A stretch of DNA of 64,000 nt, from positions 2,790,001-2,854,000 of the forward strand of contig CP073694.1 in the NCBI GenBank assembly GCA_018228705.1, in the 5' to 3' direction. Numbering within the stretch: the first letter of the stretch is position 1; each line of letters begins with the position of its first letter. The stretch comes from Dysosmobacter sp. Marseille-Q4140 (lineage in GTDB: Bacteria; Bacillota; Clostridia; Oscillospirales; Oscillospiraceae). The notes beneath the pieces are model-generated. The model ran no database searches and was not told where the DNA came from. It saw only the letters and a program-made list of their open reading frames with translations. This document shows positions 1 through 9,186 of this stretch, one piece after another. Both the position numbers and the translations under genes were made by a program.

Positions 1-1
1 G

Positions 2-361
2 GACAACGCCCCCTTCTCCAACATGGTCCTGGGCGAGGTGCTGAACCTGCCAGGCAAGTGGTCCTCCTATCCGCCCCACCATCATCCCCAGCCGGAGGTC
101 TACTTCTACCGCTTCGACTATCCCGACGGCTTCGGCGCGGGCTTTGCCAACGGTGAGATCTTCAAGACCGGCCACAATGGCTGCGCCGTCATCAACCACG
201 GCTTCCACTCCCAGACCGCCGCGCCGGGCTACGCCATGTGCTATGCCTGGGGCATCCGGCATCTGGACGGCGATCCCTGGGACAAGACCCGTATTGACGA
301 TCCCGAGCACGCCTGGCTGTGGAAGGCCGACGCCAACGACCACATCTATCCCAATCACTGA
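2..361 (+). CDS. iolB: 5-deoxy-glucuronate isomerase, C-terminal part (cut by window edge)
   Basis: Partial gene; its 5' end lies outside the window and the visible frame runs from base 2 to a TGA at 361. IolB converts 5-deoxy-glucuronate to 2-deoxy-5-keto-gluconate, the step after IolD in myo-inositol breakdown, in the cytosol. The visible part has the bicupin features of the family: a His-rich PPHHH motif followed by a Glu in EVYFYRF, and a later HGFH, consistent with a metal site. It ends 17 bases before the iolD start, so the two are almost certainly co-transcribed. Identification rests on the motifs and on the neighbours iolD and iolG. Confidence 0.9.
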   Translation, partial: DNAPFSNMVLGEVLNLPGKWSSYPPHHHPQPEVYFYRFDYPDGFGAGFANGEIFKTGHNGCAVINHGFHSQTAAPGYAMCYAWGIRHLDGDPWDKTRIDDPEHAWLWKADANDHIYPNH

Positions 362-378
362 CAGGAGGTAACCGTCAT

Positions 379-2307
379 ATGAAAACCGTTCGTTTGACCA
401 TGGCCCAGGCCCTGGTGCGCTTTCTGGAGAACCAGTTCATCGAGGTGGACGGCGTCCAGACCCGCTTTGTCCGCGGCATGTTCATCATCCCCGGCCACGG
501 CAACGTGGTGGGCCTTGGCCAGGCGCTGAGCCAGGAGGCCAAGCACCTGGAGGTCTACCAGGGCAAGAACGAGCAGGGCATGGCCCAGGCGGCCGTGGCC
601 TTTGCCAAGCAGATGAAGCGCAAGCAGATCTTCGCGGTCACCTCCTCCGTGGGCCCCGGCGCCGCCAACATGGTTACCGCCTGCGGCACCGCCACCGCCA
701 ACAACATCCCCGTGCTGGTTCTGCCCGGCGACGTGTACGCCTGCCGCCAGCCCGACCCCGTGCTGCAGCAGGTGGAGCAGACCCACAACCTCTCCATCTC
801 CACCAACGACGCCTTCAAGGCCGTGTGCCGCTACTGGGACCGCATTGTCCGTCCCGAGCAGCTGATGAGCGCCTGCATCTCCGCCTTCCGGACTCTGACC
901 GACCCGGCCAACACCGGTGCCGTGTGCCTGGCCATGCCCCAGGACGTGGAGGGCGAGGCCTATGACTACCCCGTGAGCTTCTTCGCCAAGCGCGTGTGGC
1001 GCCTGGAGCGCCGCCCTGCCACCGAGGCGGCTCTCGCCGACGCGGCGGAGGCCATCCGCAAGGCCAAGCACCCCATGCTGGTGTGCGGCGGCGGTGTCCG
1101 CTACTCCGAGGCCCACGAGGAGTTCAAGCACTTCGCTGAGGCGTTGAACATCCCCTTCGGCGAGACCCAGGCCGGCAAGAGCGCCGTCGTCTGGACCCAT
1201 CCCCTGAACCTGGGCGGCCTGGGCGTCACCGGCTGCTCCGCCGCCAACGACATCGCCAAGAAGGCGGACCTGGTCATCGGCGTGGGCACCCGCTACACCG
1301 ACTTCACCACCTCCTCCAAGTGGCTGTTCAAGGACACCTGCAAGTTCGTCAACATCAATGTCTCCGAGTTCCAGGCCCTGAAGCTGGATGCCATCCCCGT
1401 GGTGGCTGACGCCAAGGACGCCCTGCCGCGCCTTGAGAAGCTGCTGGAGGGCTACAAGAGCGGCTACACCACCGAGATCCAGGCCGCCAAGGACAAGTGG
1501 CTCAAGGAGCTGGAGCGTCTGGACGGCATCACCTTCGAGGACAAGAAGTCCTGGAAGCCCATCATCAACGACGCCAACGCCGACTCCGCCAAGCGCTTTG
1601 CCGCCGATCTGAAGGCGGGCCTGTGCCAGACCACCGTTCTGGGTGCCATCAACGCCATGATGGCCGACGAGGATGTGGCCATCGGCGCCGCCGGCTCCCT
1701 GCCCGGCGATATGCAGCGTATGTGGCGTCCCCGTGCCGTGGATACCTACAACATGGAGTACGGCTACTCCACCATGGGCTATGAGGTGGCCGGCGCCCTG
1801 GGCGTGAAGCTGGCCATCGGCGACAAGCGGGAGGTCTATGCCTTCTGCGGCGACGGCAGCTTCAACATGCTCCATGGCGAGCTGGTCACCGCCTGCCAGG
1901 AGCACAAGAAGATCAACATCTGCCTGTTCGACAACGCCAGCTTCGGCTGCATCAACAACCTCCAGGTGGGCCACGGCAACGTGACGCTTTGCACCGAGCT
2001 GCGCTACCGCAACCGCGACGGCCTCTTCGGCGACTTTATGGACATCGACTATGCCAAGGTGGCCGAGGCCTACGGCTGCAAGGCCTACCACGTTCGCACC
2101 ATGGAGGAGCTGGTGGCTGCCTTTGAGGACGCCAAGAAGGTGAAGAACCGCCCCGTGCTGTTCGACATCAAGGTCCTGCCCAAGACCATGACCGATGGCT
2201 ACGGCTCCTGGTGGCGCGTGGGCGACACCGAGGTCTCCGAGCGCAAGGAGAACCTGGAGGCCTACAAGAGCCACCTGGCTCACGTGAAGGACGCGCGCAA
2301 ATATTAA
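379..2307 (+). CDS. iolD: 3D-(3,5/4)-trihydroxycyclohexane-1,2-dione hydrolase
   Basis: ThDP-dependent ring-opening enzyme of myo-inositol catabolism, 642 residues, the usual size. The N-terminal pyrimidine-binding domain has the catalytic Glu in GKNEQGMA (about E65). A central domain follows, and the C-terminal pyrophosphate domain carries the GDG...NN thiamine motif (CGDGSFNM through NNLQVGHG). The ATG at 379 is chosen because AGGAGG lies at 363-368 with good spacing; an upstream in-frame start would overlap iolB and lacks a ribosome site. It lies between iolB and iolG, so its role in the iol pathway is well supported. Confidence 0.96.
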   Translation: MKTVRLTMAQALVRFLENQFIEVDGVQTRFVRGMFIIPGHGNVVGLGQALSQEAKHLEVYQGKNEQGMAQAAVAFAKQMKRKQIFAVTSSVGPGAANMVTACGTATANNIPVLVLPGDVYACRQPDPVLQQVEQTHNLSISTNDAFKAVCRYWDRIVRPEQLMSACISAFRTLTDPANTGAVCLAMPQDVEGEAYDYPVSFFAKRVWRLERRPATEAALADAAEAIRKAKHPMLVCGGGVRYSEAHEEFKHFAEALNIPFGETQAGKSAVVWTHPLNLGGLGVTGCSAANDIAKKADLVIGVGTRYTDFTTSSKWLFKDTCKFVNINVSEFQALKLDAIPVVADAKDALPRLEKLLEGYKSGYTTEIQAAKDKWLKELERLDGITFEDKKSWKPIINDANADSAKRFAADLKAGLCQTTVLGAINAMMADEDVAIGAAGSLPGDMQRMWRPRAVDTYNMEYGYSTMGYEVAGALGVKLAIGDKREVYAFCGDGSFNMLHGELVTACQEHKKINICLFDNASFGCINNLQVGHGNVTLCTELRYRNRDGLFGDFMDIDYAKVAEAYGCKAYHVRTMEELVAAFEDAKKVKNRPVLFDIKVLPKTMTDGYGSWWRVGDTEVSERKENLEAYKSHLAHVKDARKY

Positions 2308-2495
2308 AAAATGCCTCCAGGGGGGATTCCATCGTCTGGATATGGACTCACCGTTACCACCACCGGCAGCATAGCGAGGCCAATATGTCCCTTCCCCGCA
2401 TAGCGAGGGGCTGCGGCCAGCGGAGTTCCGGCAGGCGCTGCCTGTCTGGAACAAGCGGGCGTAAGGGGGCCGGGGTGAAATTTGGGAGGTTCATT

Positions 2496-2699
2496 ATGGA
2501 ATGCCCTTTCTGCGGCCAAGAAATGGAAGCAGGCTTTCTCCAGAGCACAGGTGGCGGAGCCGTCTTCTGGACGGAGAAGCCAAAGGCGTTCTCCACTTTG
2601 TTGAACCCTGATATTATTGGAGAACACGACTGGATTCATGGCTTCTCCGCTCCCGCCCTCCGCTGCACCGTGTGCAGGAAGATTATCGTTGCTTACTAA
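2496..2699 (+). CDS. Small zinc-ribbon protein, DUF6487-like
   Basis: A 67-residue protein with two CxxC motifs, CPFC at residues 3-6 and CTVC near residue 57, which would bind one zinc as a ribbon. GGGAGG at 2484-2489 precedes the ATG. The pattern fits small uncharacterised Firmicutes proteins of the DUF6487 type, which have no known function. It sits between iolD and iolG in the same orientation, but 188 bases of non-coding sequence before it mean it may not be a pathway protein. Family assignment comes from the motif pattern and overall look only. Confidence 0.7.
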   Translation: MECPFCGQEMEAGFLQSTGGGAVFWTEKPKAFSTLLNPDIIGEHDWIHGFSAPALRCTVCRKIIVAY

Positions 2700-2736
2700 A
2701 AATCCTACCATACTACAATAAAGGAAGGTCATTATT

Positions 2737-3774
2737 ATGGATAAGGTTCTGAAAATCGGCATCATCGGCTGCGGCGCCATCGGCAAGGATCACTGCCGCC
2801 GCATCATCGAGACCGTCCCCGGCGCCACCGTCGTGGCTGTCAGCGACTATGTGGCCGCCGCTGCCGACGACACCGCAGCCAAGTACGGTATCCGCTCCTA
2901 CGGCAACGACTGCGACGGCATGATCAAGGATCCCGAGGTCGAGGCCGTGGTCATCACCTCCATCGATCCCACCCACCATGACTACGTTATGAAGACCCTG
3001 GCCGAGGAGAAGTGGTGCTTCTGCGAGAAGCCCCTGAGCCAGAACGCCAAGGACTGCGAGGAGATCATCAACCGCGAGCTGGAGATCGGCAAGCGCCTGG
3101 TCCAGGTGGGCTTCATGCGCCACTATGACCGCGGCTACGCCGAGATGAAGCGCATCATCGACTCCGGCGAGATCGGCAAGCCCCTGCTGATCAAGGCCTG
3201 CCACCGCAACGTCTCCCAGGGCCCGGGCTTCAAGACCGAGAACGGCGTCACCAACGTGGCCATCCACGAGCTGGACATCTGCCGCTGGCTGCTGGACGAC
3301 GAGTATGAGGACGTCCAGTGCGTCAAGGTCCGCCAGTCCTCCAACTCCGACAAGGGCTACGACAATCCCCAGGTCATGCTGATGCGCACCAAGAAGGGCT
3401 GCTTCATCGACGTGGAGGTCCAGGTGGCCGACGGCTACGGCTACGACATCCAGTGCGAGGTGGTCTGCGAGAACGGCACCGTGAAGCTGCCCGACCCCTA
3501 CGCCGTGGTCTGCCGCTCCCGTCCGGCCGGCTGGGACAGCGTGAAGCCCGCCGAGTCCATGCCCATCATGACCGACTGGAAGGAGCGCTTCATCGAGGCC
3601 TATGACATCGAGTTCTGCAAGTGGGTGGAGTCCGTCCACGCCGGCAAGCTCACCGGTCCCTCCAGCTGGGACGGCTACGTGGCCTGCGTGGCCGGCGACG
3701 CGCTGAACGCCTCCCGCGGCACCTCCCAGTTCCTGAAGGTGGAGACCATGGAGAAGCCCGAGCTGTACAAGTAA
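2737..3774 (+). CDS. iolG: Inositol 2-dehydrogenase, Gfo/Idh/MocA family
   Basis: NAD-dependent oxidoreductase of 345 residues that oxidises myo-inositol to 2-keto-myo-inositol, the first catabolic step. The Rossmann motif GCGAIG is at residues 11-16. The EKP motif with its catalytic lysine is at 97-99, and the HELDICRWLL helix near residue 176 holds the His/Asp pair typical of IolG. AGGAAGG precedes the ATG. A strong terminator follows at 3793-3828, closing the iol operon. Some family members act on scyllo- or chiro-inositol, so exact substrate preference is not certain. Confidence 0.92.
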   Translation: MDKVLKIGIIGCGAIGKDHCRRIIETVPGATVVAVSDYVAAAADDTAAKYGIRSYGNDCDGMIKDPEVEAVVITSIDPTHHDYVMKTLAEEKWCFCEKPLSQNAKDCEEIINRELEIGKRLVQVGFMRHYDRGYAEMKRIIDSGEIGKPLLIKACHRNVSQGPGFKTENGVTNVAIHELDICRWLLDDEYEDVQCVKVRQSSNSDKGYDNPQVMLMRTKKGCFIDVEVQVADGYGYDIQCEVVCENGTVKLPDPYAVVCRSRPAGWDSVKPAESMPIMTDWKERFIEAYDIEFCKWVESVHAGKLTGPSSWDGYVACVAGDALNASRGTSQFLKVETMEKPELYK

Positions 3775-3792
3775 GATCGTTCCTGCAAGCCG

Positions 3793-3828
3793 CAGGGCCG
3801 CCCTACTGGGCGGCCCTGTTTCTTTTTG
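3793..3828 (+). terminator. Rho-independent terminator of the iol operon
   Basis: An 11-bp perfect stem (CAGGGCCGCCC at 3793-3803 pairing with 3808-3818) with a TACT loop, followed by TTTCTTTTT. It starts 18 bases after the iolG stop codon. Confidence 0.9.
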
Positions 3829-3929
3829 TTTTTCTTTGTTTACAATTTCTCCCTTGCTTTCGCGGCGGGATAGGCGTACCATCAAACCAAGAAAACAGGA
3901 CAGGCCGCCTGCCGGCCGGAAAGGAACCT

Positions 3930-4886
3930 ATGAAAAACGACTGGAAGTACACGCGTTTTGCTGCTGCGGCTCTGGCGGCAGCCCTGTTGCTGACCTCTGG
4001 GGTCTTGGCGGCAGAGCAAGGGGCCGGAGATGCGTCTGGTGCAGCGGATATCGCGGCATCCGCCGCCGTCGGCGGTAAATCCACAGCGCCTCACGCCGAA
4101 GAGGCGGAGGGGATTTCGACGGAGACTGCGGCACCCGAGAGCGGGAAGGCCGCGGCGCAGCCTTACATACAGCCCGCCGCCCAGCGGACGGAGGACTGGC
4201 GGCTGCTGCTGGTGAACCCCTGGAATGCCCTGCCGGAGGACTATGAGATGAAGCTGGCCACGCTCTCCAACGGGATGAAGGTGGATGCGCGGATCTATGC
4301 GGATCTGAACGCCATGCTCTCCGCCTGCCGCGAGGACGGGCTGCGGCCCATCGTCTGCTCCGCCTACCGGACGGAGGCCACCCAGGTGCGGCTGTACAAC
4401 AACAAGATCGCCCGTCTCCGTTCCGCTGGGTGGGACAGCGCCACGCTTTTGCAGGAGGCTGCCCGCTGGGTGGCGGTGCCCGGTACCAGCGAGCACCAGA
4501 CCGGCCTGGCTCTGGACATCGTGTCTGCCGGCTACCAGCTGCTGGACGAGGCCCAGGAGGACACGGCGGAGCAGAAGTGGCTCATGGAGCACTGCTGGGA
4601 GTACGGCTTCATCCTCCGCTTCCCGGAGGACAAGACGGAGATCACCGGCATTGGCTATGAGCCCTGGCATTACCGCTATGTGGGCCGGGAGACGGCGGAG
4701 GCCATTCACAAGAGCGGCCTGTGTCTGGAGGAATATCTCCAGTCTCTGCCTTCTGCCGAAACAGAGAGTGCTGCCGATGCGCAGACCGCAGGGAAGGCGG
4801 CTGCCCCGGCGGAAGGGGGCGCGGCCGGAGAAACCACCTCGTCCGCCAGCCGCCCGCTGGTGAACCCCGCCGCCTGGAAGGATTGA
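3930..4886 (+). CDS. Secreted D-alanyl-D-alanine carboxypeptidase, VanY/LAS family
   Basis: A 318-residue protein with an N-terminal signal peptide (Lys/Arg, then a long Ala/Leu hydrophobic core ending at about residue 27), a low-complexity Ala/Gly/Ser linker to about residue 85 and a VanY-type peptidase domain. Zinc ligands of the LAS fold are visible: His and Asp in SEHQTGLALDI and His in EPWHYRY. The catalytic region NEAR EYGFILRFP is also typical. It probably trims peptidoglycan stem peptides outside the membrane. The ATG follows AAGGAA. It is monocistronic, between two terminators. The C-terminal 50 residues are again Ala-rich and disordered. Confidence 0.88.
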   Translation: MKNDWKYTRFAAAALAAALLLTSGVLAAEQGAGDASGAADIAASAAVGGKSTAPHAEEAEGISTETAAPESGKAAAQPYIQPAAQRTEDWRLLLVNPWNALPEDYEMKLATLSNGMKVDARIYADLNAMLSACREDGLRPIVCSAYRTEATQVRLYNNKIARLRSAGWDSATLLQEAARWVAVPGTSEHQTGLALDIVSAGYQLLDEAQEDTAEQKWLMEHCWEYGFILRFPEDKTEITGIGYEPWHYRYVGRETAEAIHKSGLCLEEYLQSLPSAETESAADAQTAGKAAAPAEGGAAGETTSSASRPLVNPAAWKD

Positions 4887-4895
4887 CAAGATGTG

Positions 4896-4925
4896 AAAAG
4901 GCCGCCCTTACGGGCGGCCTTTTTC
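4896..4925. terminator. Bidirectional terminator
   Basis: AAAAGGCCGCCC, a TTAC loop and GGGCGGCCTTTT form a symmetrical stem with T-runs on both strands. It serves the converging peptidase and phosphoesterase genes. Confidence 0.9.
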
Positions 4926-4933
4926 TGCGCAGA

Positions 4934-5401
4934 TCACTCCAGCAAACAGATGCTCCCGTCCAGCTTACCGCCGGCGATGGTAACCACCCCATAGGTGGGC
5001 CGCCGCCAGTCGCCGATGCTGCCGGGATTGAGAAACAGCGTCTTGCCCCGCCGGTCCACCAGGGGACGGTGGGTGTGGCCGAAGAGAAACAGATCCAGGT
5101 TTTTCTCCTCGGCAGCAAAGCCGGCGGCGGTCAGGGATTGTTTGACGCCGTAGGTGTGCCCGTGGCATAGGAGGATGCGGAAGTCCTCGATGCAGAGCAG
5201 CCGTTCCGCCGGCTCCTGGGAGCGGAAATCGCAGTTGCCGGGCACCTGCTGCAGCGGGATCTGGGGAAAGCGGCCCTGGAGCCGCTCAGCGTCCCGCCAG
5301 CAGTCTCCCAGGTGGAAGATCATCCGGGGCTGTGTGCGCTCCACGGCGTGCTCCATGGGCTCTATGGCTCCGTGGGAGTCGGAAAGCACCAATATCTTCA
5401 T
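4934..5401 (-). CDS. Metallophosphoesterase, YfcE/MJ0936 family
   Basis: A 155-residue calcineurin-like phosphodiesterase. Metal-binding motifs appear in family order: SDSHG at the N-terminus, GDCW, GNCD, CHGH and finally GHTH, ligands for a two-metal active site. The substrate is unknown; YfcE-type enzymes hydrolyse phosphodiesters in vitro. The start MKILVLSDSHG at 5401 is preferred over one six codons upstream because GAGAGGA lies at a workable distance and family members begin at this point. The gene stands alone, converging on the peptidase gene through a shared terminator. Confidence 0.88.
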   Translation of the reverse strand: MKILVLSDSHGAIEPMEHAVERTQPRMIFHLGDCWRDAERLQGRFPQIPLQQVPGNCDFRSQEPAERLLCIEDFRILLCHGHTYGVKQSLTAAGFAAEEKNLDLFLFGHTHRPLVDRRGKTLFLNPGSIGDWRRPTYGVVTIAGGKLDGSICLLE

Positions 5402-5485
5402 CGATCCACGTCCTCTCATTTCATAGGGACAGTATACCCTGCCCGGGTGAATTTGGCAACCGGAGAAAAAATTTTGGAACAGGGC

Positions 5486-5540
5486 TTGACAGACCGGCAG
5501 AGACGTGGTATATTTTGTTCATGGTTAGTGAAAACTAACT
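5486..5540 (+). promoter_or_regulatory. Promoter with iron-type operator upstream of the DUF3793 gene
   Basis: TTGACA (5486-5491), a 17-bp spacer and TATATT (5509-5514) form a strong sigma-A promoter. Ten bases downstream is GTTAGT-GAAA-ACTAAC at 5524-5539, a perfect 6-4-6 inverted repeat. Similar palindromes recur at 5583, 6363 and 6918, so this is read as a repressor operator of the Feo regulon. Confidence 0.8.
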
Positions 5541-5582
5541 ATCGAACAGAGGCCGGGGCCGGCCGCTTCTTTTGACTCGATG

Positions 5583-5598
5583 GTTAGCGAAAACTAAC
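5583..5598 (+). promoter_or_regulatory. Second operator in the DUF3793 leader
   Basis: GTTAGC-GAAA-ACTAAC, the same 6-4-6 palindrome with one mismatch, 59 bases after the first copy and 28 bases before the chosen DUF3793 start codon. Confidence 0.72.
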
Positions 5599-5626
5599 TG
5601 TGAGCGCAGCCGATGGAGGGACCGCG

Positions 5627-6193
5627 ATGGAACGGACATTTGAAGCGCTGCTGGTGAACCAGTGCGCGCCGACTCTGACTGGGATGAAGCCGGCCAGCCT
5701 TTTTCGCTACCAGGGAAGGGTGCCCGGTGAGGCCCGCCGTCTGGCGGAGTGCTGGGCCCGGCAGTTGGCCCCCCGGGGTCTGACGCTGCGGGTCCTCAAG
5801 ACCTGCCGGGTGACCGGGGCCTGTATGCTCCTGCTGTATCGGGAGGACTGGCTCCGCCGGATTCTGGCAGAGCGCTCCAACCGCCGTTTTTTGGAACAGC
5901 AGGGATATCCGGCGGACGTGGATCTGCCGCAGCTGCTGGAGCGGCTGTCGGACCGGCTGTGCCTGGAGCAGGACTATCCCCATGAGATTGGACTCTTTCT
6001 GGGCTATCCGCTGGAGGATGTGGTGGGCTTTATCGAAAATCGAGGCCGGAACTACACCTTCTGCGGCTATTGGAAGGCCTACGGCGATCCGGCTGCCGCC
6101 CGCCTCCGCTTTGCCCAGTACCGCCGCTGCACCGAGATGTGCAGCCGCCGGTTCCGCCAGGGCGCGACGATCCTGGAACTGATCGCCGCCTGA
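5627..6193 (+). CDS. DUF3793 family protein in the iron regulon
   Basis: A 188-residue protein matching the DUF3793 pattern seen in anaerobic Firmicutes: an N-terminal LLVNQCAPTL, a conserved HEIGLFLGYP segment, and FCGYWKAYGDP followed by an RCTEMCSRRF helix. It has several cysteines and no membrane span. Function is unknown; the family often lies near feoB or flavodoxin genes, which fits here. The ATG at 5627 is preferred because GGAGGGA lies just upstream. Two palindromic operators precede it, so it is likely induced with the feo genes when iron is scarce. Confidence 0.82.
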   Translation: MERTFEALLVNQCAPTLTGMKPASLFRYQGRVPGEARRLAECWARQLAPRGLTLRVLKTCRVTGACMLLLYREDWLRRILAERSNRRFLEQQGYPADVDLPQLLERLSDRLCLEQDYPHEIGLFLGYPLEDVVGFIENRGRNYTFCGYWKAYGDPAAARLRFAQYRRCTEMCSRRFRQGATILELIAA

Positions 6194-6255
6194 GGCATTT
6201 TACTCTGTTTATCAAAGTTTTTCTTTGATACTTATCTCCTTTTTTCCCCTCAACC

Positions 6256-6289
6256 GGCCCCCGTGCGGACTGCCTTCCGCACGGGGGCC
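6256..6289 (+). terminator. Terminator-like hairpin after the DUF3793 gene
   Basis: A 14-bp perfect stem (GGCCCCCGTGCGGA and its complement) with a 6-base loop. The T-run after it is weak, so readthrough is possible. Confidence 0.6.
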
Positions 6290-6318
6290 TACTCCTGTTA
6301 AAATTTTGGAAAAAGGGG

Positions 6319-6379
6319 TTGACAGTACTGGTTAGTCATGGTAAACTACGAAACCGAAAAGGGTTAGCTTTTACTAACC
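6319..6379 (+). promoter_or_regulatory. feo operon promoter and operators
   Basis: TTGACA (6319-6324), a 17-bp spacer and TAAACT (6342-6347). An imperfect GTTAGT half-palindrome lies between the two boxes at 6331. A perfect GGTTAGC-TTTT-ACTAACC palindrome lies just downstream at 6362-6379. This layout would let one repressor block both polymerase binding and escape. Confidence 0.78.
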
Positions 6380-6422
6380 ATCGCGTTTTCAATGGGAGTC
6401 CAAGAGCAAGGAGGACAATCCG

Positions 6423-6635
6423 ATGATGCCGCTGACAATGGCAAGGGCCGGCGAGACGGTCACGATCCGCAAGATCACCGGAAAGGATGAGATCCGCCAG
6501 CATCTGGCGGAATTGGGGTTTGTGGTGGACAGCGATGTAACAGTGGTCAGCCAGATGGCCGGAAATCTCATCATTCAGGTGAAGGACTGCCGGGTAGCTC
6601 TGGACAAGACCATGGCGAACCGGATCATGATTTGA
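6423..6635 (+). CDS. feoA: FeoA family ferrous-iron transport protein (first copy)
   Basis: A 70-residue SH3-like FeoA domain protein with the usual opening (ARAGETVTIRKITGKDEIRQHLAELGF) and a final beta-strand repeat. FeoA is a small cytosolic partner that binds FeoB and supports Fe(II) import. AAGGAGGA precedes the ATG; the second ATG, directly adjacent, is an equally possible start. It is followed after 13 bases by a second feoA and then feoB, a common arrangement in Firmicutes. Confidence 0.93.
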   Translation: MMPLTMARAGETVTIRKITGKDEIRQHLAELGFVVDSDVTVVSQMAGNLIIQVKDCRVALDKTMANRIMI

Positions 6636-6648
6636 AGGAGGAGAGACG

Positions 6649-6870
6649 ATGAAGACCTTGAAAGATGTTAAGGTCGGACAGACCGCTGTTGTGGTGAAAC
6701 TCCACGGCGAGGGCGCCGTCAAGCGCCGTATCATGGATATGGGATTGACCCGCGGCGTGGAGGTCTACGTGCGAAAGGTGGCGCCTTTGGGGGACCCCAT
6801 GGAACTGAATGTCCGGGGGTATGAGCTCAGCGTCCGCAAGTCCGACGCCGGGCAGATCGAGGTGAACTGA
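6649..6870 (+). CDS. feoA: FeoA family ferrous-iron transport protein (second copy)
   Basis: A 73-residue FeoA domain protein, clearly diverged from the first copy, with the classic MDMGLTRGVEVYVRKVAPLGDPMELNVRGYELSVRK pattern represented in its middle and end. GGAGGAGA precedes the ATG. Two FeoA copies before feoB are frequent in anaerobes; whether they form a mixed complex on FeoB is not known. The 83 bases to feoB contain another operator-like palindrome. Confidence 0.94.
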   Translation: MKTLKDVKVGQTAVVVKLHGEGAVKRRIMDMGLTRGVEVYVRKVAPLGDPMELNVRGYELSVRKSDAGQIEVN

Positions 6871-6917
6871 GAGACATGCAGTGGAAGCGGCGGCAGCCGC
6901 TGTTTTTCAGAACAAGA

Positions 6918-6933
6918 GTTAGTCTTTGCTAAC
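6918..6933 (+). promoter_or_regulatory. Operator-like palindrome directly upstream of feoB
   Basis: GTTAGT-CTTT-GCTAAC, a 6-4-6 palindrome 20 bases before the feoB start codon, suggesting extra control of feoB inside the operon. Confidence 0.65.
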
Positions 6934-6953
6934 ATTTTAGGAAGGAGAGCGCA

Positions 6954-9161
6954 ATGTACATCAAGATCGCACTGGCCGGCAACCCGAACTGCGGCAAGAC
7001 CACGCTGTTCAACGCCCTGACCGGCTCCAATCAGTATGTAGGCAACTGGCCCGGCGTTACCGTGGAAAAGAAGGAGGGCCGGCTCAAGGGCCACAGGGAT
7101 GTGGTCATTCAGGACCTGCCCGGCATCTACTCCCTGTCCCCCTACACATTGGAGGAAGTGGTGGCCCGGAATTATCTGGTCCATGAAAAGCCGGACGCCA
7201 TCTTGAACATCGTGGACGGCACCAACATCGAACGGAACCTGTACCTCACCACCCAGCTGATCGAGCTGGGGCTGCCGGTGGTGGTGGCGGTCAATATGAT
7301 CGACCTGGTCCGCCGCAACGGCGATCAGATTGATCTTTCCAAGCTGGGGCAGGCCCTGGGCTGCCAGGTGGTGGAGATGAGCGCTCTGAAGGGCGAGGGC
7401 GGCATGGCGGCCGCCGAGCAGGCCATGGCCGCGGCTCGGTCCCACAAGGTCGGAGAGCTGCCCCACGTGTTTACCGGCAGCGTAGAGCACGCCATCGCCC
7501 ACATCGAGGAGTCCATCCAGGGCAAGGTGGAGAGCCAGTATCTGCGCTGGTACGCCATCAAGATCTTTGAGCGGGACGAGAAGGTGCTGGAGGCCCTGGC
7601 GCTGGACGAAGCCCTGAGGACCCATCTGGAAGAGCACATCGCCGACTGTGAGCGGGAGCTGGACGACGACGCCGAGAGCATCATCACCAACCAGCGCTAT
7701 GCCTTCATCAGCGGTGTGGTGGGGAAGGCTGTGAAGAAAAAGGCGGTCAGAGGCAGCCTCTCCGTCTCCGACAAGATCGACCGGATCGTTACCAACCGCA
7801 TCCTGGCCCTGCCCATTTTCGCGGGCATCATGTTCCTGGTGTACGCCATTGCCATGGGCGGTTGGCCGGTCTCCATCGGTACCCGGGCCACCGATTGGAC
7901 CAATGACGTCCTCTTTGGCGAATGGGTGCCGGGAGTGTTCGGCAGCATTCTGGGGGCGCTGCATATCGCTGAGGGCAGCTGGCTGTACGGGCTGATTCAG
8001 GACGGTATCGTGGCCGGCGTAGGCGCGGTGCTGGGCTTTGTGCCCCAGATGCTGGTGCTGTTTGTGCTGCTGGCGATCCTGGAGGACGTGGGCTATATGG
8101 CCCGCATTGCCTTCATCATGGATCGGATCTTCCGCCGCTTCGGCCTCTCCGGCAAGAGTTTTATTCCCATGCTGGTGGCTACCGGCTGCGGCGTGCCCGG
8201 TATCATGGCCTCCCGGACCATTGAGCAGGACCGGGACCGGAAGATGACCGTCATGACCACCGGTTTCATTCCCTGCGGCGCAAAAATGCCCATCATCGGC
8301 CTTTTCGCCGGCGCCGTGTTCGGCTCCTCCGCCTGGGTGGCGACCTCCGCCTACTTCATCGGTGTGGCCGCCGTGGTGATTTCCGGCATCATGCTCAAGA
8401 AATTCAAGGCCTTTGCCGGGGAGCCTGCTCCCTTCGTCATGGAGCTGCCCGCCTACCACGCGCCCGCCCCCGGCAACGTGCTGCGGGCCACCTGGGAGCG
8501 GGGTTGGAGCTTCATCAAGCGGGCCGGCACGGTGATCCTGCTGAGCTCCATCGTGCTGTGGTTCCTTCAGGGCTACGGCTTCGTGGACGGCGTGTTCCAG
8601 GCTGTGGAGGACAACAACGACTCCCTGCTGGCCGCCATCGGCAACGCCATCGCCTGGATCTTCTATCCCCTGGGCTGGCACAGCGGCACGGCCTGGAAGG
8701 CCGCCGTGGCTACCTTTACCGGCCTGATTGCCAAGGAGGAGGTGGTCAACACCTTCGGCGTGCTGTACCACTACGCCGGGGAAACGGATCTGATGGATGA
8801 CTCCAGCCCCATCTGGGCCCTGGTGGCGGCGGACTTCACCGCTCTCAGCGCCTATTCCTTCATGATCTTCAATCTGCTGTGCGCCCCCTGTTTCGCCGCT
8901 ATGGGTGCCATCAAGCGGGAGATGAACAATCCCAAGTGGGCCGTGGGCGCCATCGCCTATATGTGCGGCTTTGCCTATGTGCTCGCCATGATCGTCTACC
9001 AGTTGGGCGGCCTCTTCACTGGCGAGGCAACTTTCGGTGTGTTCACTGTGGTGGCCGCTGCCGCGCTGGTGGGGATCGTGTATTTGCTGCTGCGCAAGGG
9101 CTATCAGCCCGAGGGCGAGATCCGTCACCTGACCTCCGTCTCTGCGGCGGCCATGAAGTGA
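6954..9161 (+). CDS. feoB: Ferrous iron transporter B
   Basis: A 735-residue membrane protein that imports Fe(II) through a GTPase-gated pore. The N-terminal G domain has G1 (GNPNCGKT at 9-16), G3 (DLPG) and G4 (NMID). A helical linker domain follows. From about residue 275 there are paired Gate segments with long hydrophobic helices, including the conserved PCGAKMP and CAPC motifs that line the iron path. GGAAGGAGAG precedes the ATG. It is the main gene of the operon; upstream palindromes point to iron-dependent repression. Confidence 0.97.
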   Translation: MYIKIALAGNPNCGKTTLFNALTGSNQYVGNWPGVTVEKKEGRLKGHRDVVIQDLPGIYSLSPYTLEEVVARNYLVHEKPDAILNIVDGTNIERNLYLTTQLIELGLPVVVAVNMIDLVRRNGDQIDLSKLGQALGCQVVEMSALKGEGGMAAAEQAMAAARSHKVGELPHVFTGSVEHAIAHIEESIQGKVESQYLRWYAIKIFERDEKVLEALALDEALRTHLEEHIADCERELDDDAESIITNQRYAFISGVVGKAVKKKAVRGSLSVSDKIDRIVTNRILALPIFAGIMFLVYAIAMGGWPVSIGTRATDWTNDVLFGEWVPGVFGSILGALHIAEGSWLYGLIQDGIVAGVGAVLGFVPQMLVLFVLLAILEDVGYMARIAFIMDRIFRRFGLSGKSFIPMLVATGCGVPGIMASRTIEQDRDRKMTVMTTGFIPCGAKMPIIGLFAGAVFGSSAWVATSAYFIGVAAVVISGIMLKKFKAFAGEPAPFVMELPAYHAPAPGNVLRATWERGWSFIKRAGTVILLSSIVLWFLQGYGFVDGVFQAVEDNNDSLLAAIGNAIAWIFYPLGWHSGTAWKAAVATFTGLIAKEEVVNTFGVLYHYAGETDLMDDSSPIWALVAADFTALSAYSFMIFNLLCAPCFAAMGAIKREMNNPKWAVGAIAYMCGFAYVLAMIVYQLGGLFTGEATFGVFTVVAAAALVGIVYLLLRKGYQPEGEIRHLTSVSAAAMK

Positions 9162-9186
9162 CCCGAAACAGGAAAGGAGGCCGCTG

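Noticed and set aside
355..2454. Long open frame opposite iolD
   Set aside because: It is a GC-rich shadow of iolD with low-complexity Gly/Val/His composition and no family motifs; similar shadows oppose feoB, mtlA, ptsI and both gdh genes.
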